Shown in pieces: positions 30,733-38,747 of a stretch of 41,861 bases of DNA. How positions within the stretch are numbered: position 1 is the stretch's first letter; every line of letters begins with the position of its first letter. The position numbers and the translations under genes were made by a program. Below the pieces are notes generated by a model. That model was not told the origin of the DNA. It saw only the letters and a program-made list of their open reading frames with translations, and did no database searches. The DNA comes from CAZCWX01 sp964502465 (GTDB taxonomy: Bacteria > Desulfobacterota > Binatia > Bin18), in NCBI GenBank assembly GCA_964502465.1, contig CAZCWX010000171.1, forward strand, positions 1-41,861. The letters run 5' to 3'.

Positions 30733-31511
30733 TTCTCGACGACATTGTTGCGTACAAACGCACTGAACTAGAAGCTCAGAAGCAGAGCGTGACGCTCTCT
30801 CAGTTGCAGGATATGGCCTTGTTTTATGCGGCTCCCCTTCCTTTCCTGCAGACCTTACAGGAATGGCCTGGGCGAGCGATTATCGCTGAGGTGAAAAAAG
30901 CTTCTCCCTCCAAAGGGGTCATCCGCGCCGATTTTATGCCGCTCGCGTTGGCACGGACCTATGAGGCAAACGGTGCGGCTGCGATCTCAGTCTTAACCGA
31001 ACGTCGGTTTTTTCAGGGGAGTTTGGAGTACCTGCAGCTGATCCGCAAACAAGTTGCACTCCCACTGCTGCGTAAGGATTTTCTTTTTGATCTATATCAG
31101 GTGTACGAAGCACGGGCGTTTGGTGCCAGTGCCATTCTCCTCATTGTTGCTATTCTTGCCGATCAGCAAATTGTCGAATTAAGTGCGCTAGCCTGCACGC
31201 TTGGGATCGATTGCTTAGTTGAAGTCCATGATGAGACAGAGCTAGAACGTGCCCTCGCCTGTGGTGCGCAATTGCTCGGCATTAACAATCGTGATTTGCG
31301 CACATTTCATACGACTATCGAAACCACCGAGCGGCTACTCCGCTTCATCCCATCAGGAGTCACTGTTGTATCGGAGAGTGGGCTCTCGCACAGTGACCAG
31401 TTAGCGCGGCTTGAGGCACAGGGTGTGAGAGCTTTTCTTATTGGCGAAACCCTGATGGCCGCACCTGACCCTGGCGTGCCTTTACGTGCGTTGCTGCGAG
31501 GCGAGGGGTGA
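30729..31511 (+). CDS. trpC: Indole-3-glycerol phosphate synthase
   Basis: TrpC closes the indole ring by decarboxylating CdRP, the fourth step in tryptophan synthesis. The protein is 260 residues with a TIM-barrel fold. Catalytic regions are complete: AEVKKASPSKG at 53-63, LLRKDFLFD, LVEVHDETEL, GINNRDLRTF and VVSESGL. It is not fused to TrpF, unlike E. coli. It overlaps trpD by four bases at the start and trpF by four bases (GTGA) at the end. Confidence 0.97.
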   Translation: MILDDIVAYKRTELEAQKQSVTLSQLQDMALFYAAPLPFLQTLQEWPGRAIIAEVKKASPSKGVIRADFMPLALARTYEANGAAAISVLTERRFFQGSLEYLQLIRKQVALPLLRKDFLFDLYQVYEARAFGASAILLIVAILADQQIVELSALACTLGIDCLVEVHDETELERALACGAQLLGINNRDLRTFHTTIETTERLLRFIPSGVTVVSESGLSHSDQLARLEAQGVRAFLIGETLMAAPDPGVPLRALLRGEG

Positions 31512-32128
31512 GCGTGCAGGTAAAAATCTGTGGCGTCACCAACGTTGCGGATGCACGTCTTGCTGTCCAGTATGGGGCCGATCTCATTGGACTCAATTTC
31601 TATCCTGTAAGCCCGCGCTATGTGTCTTTGCCGGTTGCGCGAGAGATCCGTGCGGTCATCCCCCCTGAGGTTTGGTGTGTCGGAGTGGTGGTAAACGCGA
31701 AAAGACCGTATATCGCGGCACTCGTTGAGGAACTCAGTCTCGACGCAATCCAGTTCCATGGCGATGAGGAAGCCACACTGTTACAGGGGTGGTCCTGTAT
31801 GACCATCAAAGCTGTTCGTGTACCAGCGGAAGGTCCACTTCCTGACTGTTCCCAGGTTCCGACCGACTATCTCCTCCTTGACACGCACAGGCTTGGACGA
31901 TACGGGGGAACGGGAGAGACCTTTCCTTGGGAGCGTCTTTTGTCCCTCCCTCCTGAGCAAGTGAACCGTCTGATTTTAGCTGGTGGTCTGACCGCAGAAA
32001 ATGTTGCCACAGCAGGACGAATGGTCCGGCCGTGGGCAGTCGATGTCGCAAGTGGAGTAGAGTTACAACCGGGTCGAAAAGACCCAGAGAAATTACGAGC
32101 TTTTATTCGCAATGCCAAAACTCCCTGA
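31508..32128 (+). CDS. trpF: Phosphoribosylanthranilate isomerase
   Basis: TrpF carries out the Amadori rearrangement of PRA to CdRP, the third step. The protein is 206 residues from GTG 31508, or 204 from GTG 31514. The general base is the cysteine in VKICG (C8 from the first start) and the general acid the aspartate in LLLDTHRLGRYGGTG; LILAGGLTAENV binds phosphate. It overlaps trpC by four bases and trpB by 17, so these genes are tightly coupled. Confidence 0.96.
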   Translation: MSVQVKICGVTNVADARLAVQYGADLIGLNFYPVSPRYVSLPVAREIRAVIPPEVWCVGVVVNAKRPYIAALVEELSLDAIQFHGDEEATLLQGWSCMTIKAVRVPAEGPLPDCSQVPTDYLLLDTHRLGRYGGTGETFPWERLLSLPPEQVNRLILAGGLTAENVATAGRMVRPWAVDVASGVELQPGRKDPEKLRAFIRNAKTP

Positions 32129-33293
32129 TGTGTATGGTCACTTTGGCCCTTACGGCGGGCGCTATGTCGCTGAGACCCTGATGCCGGCTCTCATCGAGCT
32201 GGAAGAAGTATATCGCCACTGCCGGCGCGATCCAGCGTTCCGTCGAGAATTGCGGGACTTACAACGGGAGTATGTCGGCCGACCTACGCCACTCACCTTT
32301 GCTGCGAATCTGACACAAAAATTAGGCGGAGCGAAAATTTACTTAAAACGCGAGGATCTCTGCCATACTGGTGCGCACAAAATTAACAATACTATTGGCC
32401 AGGCCTTACTTGCGCGGCGTATGGGCAAAGCACGGCTGATTGCAGAAACTGGGGCGGGACAGCACGGGGTAGCGACGGCCACCGTTGCTGCACTCTTCGG
32501 TATGGTGTGTGAAGTGTTTATGGGCAGCGAGGATATTGCCCGGCAAGAGCCGAATGTGTTCCGTATGCGCTTGCTTGGTGCGACGCTCCGTGAGGTGACG
32601 TCAGGAACGCGAACGCTTAAAGACGCCATGAACGAAGCGTTACGCGACTGGATTACCCATGTCACTACCACATTTTATGTCATTGGCACTGTCGCTGGGC
32701 CTCATCCCTATCCCATGCTCGTCCGTGACTTTCAGTCGGTCATTGGCCGAGAAGCAAGGAAGCAGATTCGACAGCGAGAAAGACGACTCCCGGACTATCT
32801 GATTGCGTGTGTCGGTGGGGGCAGTAATGCCATGGGACTGTTTACCGCATTTCTTCCAGACCCTGCAGTGCGCATGATTGGTGTTGAGGCTGGCGGCCTC
32901 GGTGAGGGGAACAATGCCGCATCAATTACCGGCGGGTGTGTTGGTGTACTCCACGGCAGCAAGAGTTACGTTCTGCAGGATGAAACCGGCCAGATCCGTG
33001 ATACTCATTCCCTGGCGCCTGGGCTCGACTATCCAGGAGTTGGACCGGAATTAAGTTACCTCAACGACCAGCGGCGCGTAGAGTATGTGACTGTCCGTGA
33101 TGATCAAGCAGTAGCCGGAATGAAACTTTTAGCCGAGACCGAAGGGATTATCCCAGCCCTAGAGAGTGCACACGCAGTAGCCTATGCGGCAACTCTTGTC
33201 CCGCGGTTGAGTCCTGAGCAAAGTGTTATTCTTAACCTTTCTGGACGTGGGGATAAGGACTTACCCGCCGTTGCCCGTTACTTAGGTGAATGA
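32112..33293 (+). CDS. trpB: Tryptophan synthase beta chain
   Basis: TrpB condenses indole and serine to tryptophan with pyridoxal phosphate. The protein is 393 residues, of the TrpB1 type that pairs with TrpA. The PLP lysine is K90 in GAHKINN; the active-site glutamate region is AETGAGQHG; phosphate is held by VGGGSNAMG; LNLSGRGDKD ends the core. ATG 32112 overlaps the trpF end by 17 bases. An unusual 138-bp gap follows before trpA. Confidence 0.98.
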   Translation: MPKLPDVYGHFGPYGGRYVAETLMPALIELEEVYRHCRRDPAFRRELRDLQREYVGRPTPLTFAANLTQKLGGAKIYLKREDLCHTGAHKINNTIGQALLARRMGKARLIAETGAGQHGVATATVAALFGMVCEVFMGSEDIARQEPNVFRMRLLGATLREVTSGTRTLKDAMNEALRDWITHVTTTFYVIGTVAGPHPYPMLVRDFQSVIGREARKQIRQRERRLPDYLIACVGGGSNAMGLFTAFLPDPAVRMIGVEAGGLGEGNNAASITGGCVGVLHGSKSYVLQDETGQIRDTHSLAPGLDYPGVGPELSYLNDQRRVEYVTVRDDQAVAGMKLLAETEGIIPALESAHAVAYAATLVPRLSPEQSVILNLSGRGDKDLPAVARYLGE

Positions 33294-33315
33294 CACTAGG
33301 GGGAGTGTGACTCGC

Positions 33316-33384
33316 ATGTGGAGCTTGACACGAGCTCTCGTGAATAGCCGTGAAGAATTTCTGTCCGACTCTCTGTTGATGTGA
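33316..33384 (+). CDS. Possible 22-codon leader-type ORF with a Trp codon at position 2
   Basis: ATG 33316 to TGA 33382-33384 encodes M-W-S-L-T-R-A-L-V-N-S-R and ten more residues. AGGGGGAG at 33298-33305 is a plausible ribosome binding site, ten bases upstream. The only tryptophan codon is the second. I recognise no family. It could be a chance frame; its place between trpB and trpA and ahead of a hairpin is the only reason to list it. Confidence 0.2.
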   Translation: MWSLTRALVNSREEFLSDSLLM

Positions 33385-33408
33385 GATCTGCCTCTCTATT
33401 GTGAAGAC

Positions 33409-33424
33409 CTCTGAAGTATCAGAG
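33409..33424 (+). promoter_or_regulatory. trpA: Hairpin just before the trpA start
   Basis: CTCTGA at 33409-33414 pairs perfectly with TCAGAG at 33419-33424 across an AGTA loop, ending seven bases before ATG 33432. The only candidate ribosome binding bases (AGAG, 33421-33424) are in its 3' arm, so the hairpin could hide them. A second CTCTG at 33371-33375, inside the end of the short ORF, could compete for the same CAGAG arm. Confidence 0.35.
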
Positions 33425-33431
33425 TTAGCGT

Positions 33432-34283
33432 ATGACCCGTATTGCCGACACCTTTGCAATGTTACGGAGCCGTGGCGAGGCCGCCCTAATCCCGTATATC
33501 ACGGCTGGCGATCCTGACCTCGACACAACCTTTCAACTCGTTCAGGAACTGGCTTGCCAAGGGGCTGACCTCATCGAATTAGGAATTCCATTCTCTGACC
33601 CGATGGCGGACGGTCCGACGAACCAGCGTGCTGCGGAACGTGCGTTGCGCAGTGGCACCTCCCTTCCCCGGGTGCTTGATCTCGTTCATAAAGTCCGCCG
33701 TATGGTTGACCTTCCTCTGATTCTTTTCACCTACTACAATCCGATCTTTCGTTATGGAGGAGAACGGTTTGCCTGTGACGCTCGCCGGGCCGGGGTTGAC
33801 GGTGTGTTATGTGTTGATTTACCACCCGAGGAAGCAGACGAACTCAAACGAGAAACCGATCAGCAAGACCTGGACTTAATTTTTCTCCTTGCCCCGACGA
33901 GTTCACTATCGCGAGCTCAGACGGTGCTCACCCGAGCACGCGGCTTTGTCTACTATGTGGCAGTGACCGGTGTGACCGGTGCACGAGCGACACTTCCTGC
34001 CGATCTGGATGAAATGGTGCAGCGAATACGCGCGATATCGCCCGTGCCAGTTGGGGTAGGATTTGGCATTTCATCTCCAGAACAAGCCGCCCACGTTGGG
34101 CGAGTTGCTGACGCCGTCATTGTCGGAAGCGCCATCTCCCACATCATTGAAACTTCTCGCAATCGGCCAGATCTTATTCCCAGGGTCGGGGCATTCGTGG
34201 GGAGCTTGAAACAGGCCTTACGAGAATCAGCAACGGTTCGGCTTGCCCATACGGCGAGTGTCTTATCCAAGGTACAAACCTAG
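33432..34283 (+). CDS. trpA: Tryptophan synthase alpha chain
   Basis: TrpA cleaves indole-3-glycerol phosphate to indole, which is channelled to TrpB. The protein is 283 residues, slightly longer than usual owing to its C-terminal tail. The catalytic residues fall at E49 (LIELG) and D60 (DPMADG), the same numbers as in E. coli. GVGFGISSPEQAA and VIVGSAISHII form the phosphate site. The start is ATG 33432. No strong ribosome binding site is seen, and a hairpin abuts it. accD follows after 18 bp. Confidence 0.98.
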   Translation: MTRIADTFAMLRSRGEAALIPYITAGDPDLDTTFQLVQELACQGADLIELGIPFSDPMADGPTNQRAAERALRSGTSLPRVLDLVHKVRRMVDLPLILFTYYNPIFRYGGERFACDARRAGVDGVLCVDLPPEEADELKRETDQQDLDLIFLLAPTSSLSRAQTVLTRARGFVYYVAVTGVTGARATLPADLDEMVQRIRAISPVPVGVGFGISSPEQAAHVGRVADAVIVGSAISHIIETSRNRPDLIPRVGAFVGSLKQALRESATVRLAHTASVLSKVQT

Positions 34284-34301
34284 CACACGGAGGAGGAAGG
34301 T

Positions 34302-35120
34302 ATGGCTGCTCGAGAGTTGAGGCAAGTGCAGGAAGAAGCCGAGTCCATCTGGCTCAAATGCACCAAATGCCAGGAGATCCTCTTCCGCAAAGAAGTTGAA
34401 CGGCGCCTGTTTGTTTGTCCCAAATGCGGGGCGCATTTGCGTTTAACGGTTGAGCAGCGGCTGCTGATGATAGTTGATCGTGGCTCTTTCGTCGAGCACG
34501 ATGCCACGCTCAGTACTATTGACGCCTTAGGGTTTATTGATCGAAAACCCTATAGCGTTCGGCTGGCTGAGGCATGCCAGAAAACCGGGCGCAGAGAAGC
34601 GGTTGTCTGTGGCACCGCTACGATTCATGGCCGCTCTATCGCTCTCGGGGTGTTTGATTTCACCTTTTTGGGCGGGAGTATGGGCTCTGTGGTTGGTGAA
34701 AAATTGACGCGTATTGTTGAACATGCGCTCACTGCACGGTTGCCAGTCCTCTTTTTTGCCGCTTCAGGTGGAGCACGGATGCAGGAGGGCGTGTTGTCGC
34801 TCATGCAGATGGCCAAAGTGAGCATGGTGCTCGGGCATTTGCGGGCGGCTGGAGTCCCATATCTGTCAGTGCTGACAGACCCCACTACCGGTGGAGTAGC
34901 GGCTTCGCTCGGAATGTTGGGCGATATTAATATCGCAGAACCCCACGCGCTCATCGGATTTGCTGGCCCTCGCGTCATTGAACAAACAATCCGTGAGAAA
35001 CTCCCGCCTGGATTCCAGCGCGCTGAGTTTTTGCTTGAGCACGGTATGGTTGACCTTGTAGTCGAACGCAAGGATCTCCGACGGGTATTGAGCCAGTTGC
35101 TCGGTTTACTGTGTGACTGA
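34302..35120 (+). CDS. accD: Acetyl-CoA carboxylase carboxyltransferase subunit beta
   Basis: AccD forms the carboxyltransferase with AccA and makes malonyl-CoA for fatty acid synthesis. The protein is 272 residues. The N-terminal zinc ribbon has C20, C23, C39 and C42 (WLKCTKC and VCPKCG). The crotonase-like core includes FDFTFLGGSMGSVVGEK, SGGARMQEG and PTTGGVAASLG, which hold the acyl-CoA oxyanion region. GGAGGAGGAAGG lies directly upstream of ATG 34302. The order trpA-accD-folC is common in deltaproteobacteria and other groups. Confidence 0.98.
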   Translation: MAARELRQVQEEAESIWLKCTKCQEILFRKEVERRLFVCPKCGAHLRLTVEQRLLMIVDRGSFVEHDATLSTIDALGFIDRKPYSVRLAEACQKTGRREAVVCGTATIHGRSIALGVFDFTFLGGSMGSVVGEKLTRIVEHALTARLPVLFFAASGGARMQEGVLSLMQMAKVSMVLGHLRAAGVPYLSVLTDPTTGGVAASLGMLGDINIAEPHALIGFAGPRVIEQTIREKLPPGFQRAEFLLEHGMVDLVVERKDLRRVLSQLLGLLCD

Positions 35121-35162
35121 GCAAAAACGCTCGAAACCACCAGTTTAATCCCCTATGCGGTT

Positions 35163-36467
35163 ATGGCAACGTACCAGGAAACGCTAGACTATTTGTATCA
35201 CCTTGAAGTCGAGCGTATGGACTTGAAGCTGGAGCGTGTGGGAGAGGCACTGCGGTTGTGTGGATCCCCACAACGACACTTTCCTGCTCTGCATATCGCG
35301 GGCACCAACGGCAAAGGATCGACTGCTGCACTCCTTCACGCTGTGCTCAGTGCGGCTGGCTACCGTGTGGGACTCTTTACTTCTCCTCATTTGATTGACT
35401 TTCGTGAGCGTATCCGTCTGGGAGATGGATACCTCAGCGAACAGGAGGTTATCGCTGAGGTTGCTGCCGTTCGCGCCCAGGTTGAACCGACTGGGATGCA
35501 GTTGACGCCGTTTGAGATGATGACCGTTCTGGCTTTTCGCGCTTTTGCTCGTGCCCATGTTGACATTGCCGTCGTTGAGGTCGGGCTGGGTGGCCGACTG
35601 GATGCGACCAATGTCCTCTCTCCACTGGCTGCTGTGATTACGAGCATTGCTCTCGACCATCAAGCGTATCTGGGGACTACGCTGACCGATATCGCCAGAG
35701 AAAAGGGAGGCATTATTAAACCGGGAGTGCCGGTGGTCATAGGACAGGTCAATGCAGAGAGTCGTACCGTCCTTTGTGACCGTGCTCGCACACAAGCAAG
35801 CAAGACCTATCTCTCTGGTCGAGATTTCACTATTCGTGACAGAGCAGGCGGAGGAATAGACTACTGCGGCTTGGCATGGCGGTTAGCGGATCTCTCCCTC
35901 GGCTTACCGGGTCGTTTCCAATACCATAACGCTGCCGTCGCACTGGCTGCGCTCGAATTGGTCCAGTCGGCCTTTCCTGTTCCTGAGCCTGCGGTGCGGC
36001 GGGGGTTGCAGGAGGTCCAGTGGCCTGGTCGACTCGACATCGTCTCTGAGCAACCTTTTGTCATCCTTGACGGTGCCCATAATCCTCACGCCGTTGAAAC
36101 GCTGGTTACGGAACTCCCAGCTTTACTGCAGGACCGAAAGACACGTATCTTGTTTAGCGTCATGCGAGACAAAGACTGGCCAGCGATGCTTCCCCTACTT
36201 GCTCGCGTAGCGACCGAAGTCATTGTGACACGTGTCTCGCAACCACGAGCTGAGGACCCGTTTGTCTTGCAGCGCGCATTTGCTCCTTTCTGTCCGGTCC
36301 GCATGATCCCAGATGCTCAGGCGGCCTGTCGGCTGCTCTTGAGCGAAGCGAGGCCAGATGAGGCAATCGTCATCTGCGGCTCCCTGTTCCTCGTGGGTGA
36401 AGTGCTCCCCCTTTTTCCTCAGAGCACGGTACGGTTACCTCGACCAGGCCAGAGGGAGGAAGGGTGA
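35163..36467 (+). CDS. folC: Folylpolyglutamate synthase / dihydrofolate synthase
   Basis: FolC adds glutamate to dihydropteroate and then extends folate polyglutamates, using ATP. The protein is 434 residues. The Mur-ligase-like P-loop is GTNGKGST at 47-54, followed by GLFTSPHLIDFRERI. The DIAVVEVGLGGRLDATNV motif and the C-terminal ILDGAHNPHA and ILFSVMRDKD are typical. There is no clear ribosome binding site before ATG 35163, though the gap from accD is only 42 bp. Its stop overlaps the lptD start by one base. Confidence 0.97.
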   Translation: MATYQETLDYLYHLEVERMDLKLERVGEALRLCGSPQRHFPALHIAGTNGKGSTAALLHAVLSAAGYRVGLFTSPHLIDFRERIRLGDGYLSEQEVIAEVAAVRAQVEPTGMQLTPFEMMTVLAFRAFARAHVDIAVVEVGLGGRLDATNVLSPLAAVITSIALDHQAYLGTTLTDIAREKGGIIKPGVPVVIGQVNAESRTVLCDRARTQASKTYLSGRDFTIRDRAGGGIDYCGLAWRLADLSLGLPGRFQYHNAAVALAALELVQSAFPVPEPAVRRGLQEVQWPGRLDIVSEQPFVILDGAHNPHAVETLVTELPALLQDRKTRILFSVMRDKDWPAMLPLLARVATEVIVTRVSQPRAEDPFVLQRAFAPFCPVRMIPDAQAACRLLLSEARPDEAIVICGSLFLVGEVLPLFPQSTVRLPRPGQREEG

Positions 36468-38671
36468 TGCGGCAGCCTCGAGGCTCTACCCTCCTTTTGG
36501 TTTGGGTATATCTCCTGTCTCCAGTGTGGGCTCAGGAACAAGCACAGGATCGAGAGCCCGTACGAGTAAAGGCGAATACCCTCTCCTATGAACAACAGAG
36601 CGATACAGTGACTGCGAGTGGGGATGTGGTCGTGACGAAAGGCGACACGACTGTCACCGCTGATTCAATCTCAGTGAACCGAACGACCAATGAAATAAAA
36701 GCACAGGGTAATGTCGTGGTCAGCGATCCGCAGGGCAAAATCGAAGCTGAAGCGCTCCAGCTAGAAATGGAAGATGAAACTGGCGAGATCACGAACGGAA
36801 CCGTATATCTCCCGCGTAGTCAATACGTCCTGACAGGGAGAACCCTGCAGAAGTCCTATGGGCAGACGTATTACATCGAGAACGGAGCGTTTACGACGTG
36901 CGAGTGTGAAAATTTTCACAAAGCAGACTGGAGTATTGGCGCGGGAACGATCAACGTTGATCTGCGTGGGAAAGGCGAAATCTCCGATGGCATCTTTCGG
37001 GTCAGGGGTATCCCAGTTTTTTATCTCCCTTATGGAGTAGTGCCAATACGCACTGAGCGACAAAGCGGCTTCCTTTTCCCGCGCTATGGGTTTTCCAGCA
37101 AAAGAGGGTTTCAGTGGCAACAGCCCTTTTATTGGGCCATCAATAAGAGCCACGATATAACCATAACGGCCGACCTCGAGACAGCAGCACGGCTCGGGGT
37201 GCTCGGTGAGTATCGCTATGCACCGAACGAACGCATCGAAGGCGAACTGCTCGCTTCGTATCTGAATGAGCAGATTGGTGGTCCTGCAACGACAAACACC
37301 CCGCTCGATCGCTGGAGCCTGACTGGCGTGCATCGGCAGAATCTTGCGGATGATCTGCGTCTGTACAGTAATCTCTTCTTTGTCAGCGACGATCTTTTTC
37401 TCCGTGAGATTAACCTACCATTTTACCCTGGAGGTCTCGATGCGGATTCGCGCGAGTTACGCGCCCGCCGCTTCACCGACTCTCGCGGCGGCGTGGTGAA
37501 AACCTGGAATCAGGCCTTGCTGCGTGCTGAGGCGAGTTATTATCAGGATCTGGTAGACAGACAGGATTTTGCTTTCCAGGTGCTTCCGCAAGTCCAATTT
37601 CGCGGCCAGCAACGGTTCTGGCAAAACCGTCTCGAAGCAGGGATTGCCGTGGAGGGAGCACACTTTTACCGTAATCAAGGATATGCCGGCCAGCGCTTCG
37701 ATCTTGCGCCCTCCGTCTCTTTGCCTTTTCGTTTGGGACGGTATGCGTTTGGCTCGCTTAAGGCGGTTGGCCGCGAGACGATTTATCATATGACCTCAAC
37801 CCAAGCGGGACAGCCTGATCTCCCAGAACCTGGTCGCTTGCGGAGAAATCAAACCCGCGAGACTGGACAGCTACAGGCGCAGATCGGCACGCGCTTCTCG
37901 CGCGTCTTTGACGTTGGCTGGGGGCGGTTGCTCAAACTGCAACATGTCGTCGAGCCTGAGGTCTCTTATTTGTACACTCCCTTTGTTGATCAGGATGACT
38001 TGCCGCTCTACGATGCCCTTGATCGCATCAATAAGCGCAATCTCTTTGTCTATGGAGTTTCTAACCGGCTGCTCGGCAAATTTGCCACGACTCCTCCCGA
38101 CGGAGGGGGACAGACCGGAAGCCAAACCACAGTGCGTGAACTTGCCCGCCTTACGGTCACCCAGGCTTACGATCCCAGCCGCAAGCTGAGCCCAGGCGAG
38201 GGGCATTTTTCTGACCTCGACATCTATGCACGGCTGACCCCACTCCCGTATGCCACGCTGACGGCTGACACCACGTATGATGTAGGCAGAGGTGACCTGA
38301 TTGCTGCTCGCTTAGGTGTTTTTCTACGAGATCCGCGCCCGTTGCCGCCCACTGCTCCTTTGCTCCAGCATCTCCAACGGAGCACGACGGTGGGAATTTC
38401 CTATGTGACCATTACAGACCGGCTTCTGAAAGAATTTGATGCCAGCGTGGTTTTTCGCCTCAATCAATACCTTACGACCGCGTATGTTGGGCGCTACGAT
38501 CTGAATGCGCGCTCTTTTATTGGCAATCGCTACTTCCTGCGCTACATCTCTCCCCAAAACTGCTGGTACTTTGATTTTGGAGTGATCGAGAAGGTGAATC
38601 CGAACGAGGTTGAGTTCCGTTTTCTTTTTACCCTTGTTGGTCTCAGTTCGTCCGGCCGCACCGCGTTTTGA
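36467..38671 (+). CDS. lptD: LPS-assembly protein LptD
   Basis: LptD is the outer-membrane barrel that inserts lipopolysaccharide into the outer leaflet. The protein is 734 residues from ATG 36467, which has GGAGGA six bases upstream; GTG 36464 is an alternative. A signal peptide (hydrophobic 9-20, cleavage likely after VWA22) is followed by an OstA/LptA-like beta-jellyroll with NTLSYEQQSDTVTASGDVVV repeats (about 30-135). The barrel ends in an aromatic phenylalanine (GRTAF). Cysteines are C145 and C147 (TCECENF) and C699 (NCWYF), near positions of the E. coli disulfides. No LptE gene adjoins. Confidence 0.95.
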   Translation: MRQPRGSTLLLVWVYLLSPVWAQEQAQDREPVRVKANTLSYEQQSDTVTASGDVVVTKGDTTVTADSISVNRTTNEIKAQGNVVVSDPQGKIEAEALQLEMEDETGEITNGTVYLPRSQYVLTGRTLQKSYGQTYYIENGAFTTCECENFHKADWSIGAGTINVDLRGKGEISDGIFRVRGIPVFYLPYGVVPIRTERQSGFLFPRYGFSSKRGFQWQQPFYWAINKSHDITITADLETAARLGVLGEYRYAPNERIEGELLASYLNEQIGGPATTNTPLDRWSLTGVHRQNLADDLRLYSNLFFVSDDLFLREINLPFYPGGLDADSRELRARRFTDSRGGVVKTWNQALLRAEASYYQDLVDRQDFAFQVLPQVQFRGQQRFWQNRLEAGIAVEGAHFYRNQGYAGQRFDLAPSVSLPFRLGRYAFGSLKAVGRETIYHMTSTQAGQPDLPEPGRLRRNQTRETGQLQAQIGTRFSRVFDVGWGRLLKLQHVVEPEVSYLYTPFVDQDDLPLYDALDRINKRNLFVYGVSNRLLGKFATTPPDGGGQTGSQTTVRELARLTVTQAYDPSRKLSPGEGHFSDLDIYARLTPLPYATLTADTTYDVGRGDLIAARLGVFLRDPRPLPPTAPLLQHLQRSTTVGISYVTITDRLLKEFDASVVFRLNQYLTTAYVGRYDLNARSFIGNRYFLRYISPQNCWYFDFGVIEKVNPNEVEFRFLFTLVGLSSSGRTAF

Positions 38672-38747
38672 TGAGTGGCCTCTGTCCGAAACTTGCTTGC
38701 TTTTCCTGCACACTTGAGAAAAAGTGACCCTTGAGGAGGACAGGCAG

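Larger units (their letters stand above)
33294..33431 (+). other. Gap between trpB and trpA
   Basis: This 138-bp gap contains a 22-codon open frame (33316-33384) and a perfect 6-bp hairpin (33409-33424) just before trpA. An isolated TTGACA occurs at 33325-33330, but no good -10 box stands 16-18 bp from it. In most genomes trpB and trpA overlap or nearly touch, because their products form a 1:1 complex. Confidence 0.6.

Noticed and set aside
33325..33330. Perfect TTGACA upstream of trpA
   Set aside because: No acceptable -10 box at 16-18 bp, so it is not called as a promoter.
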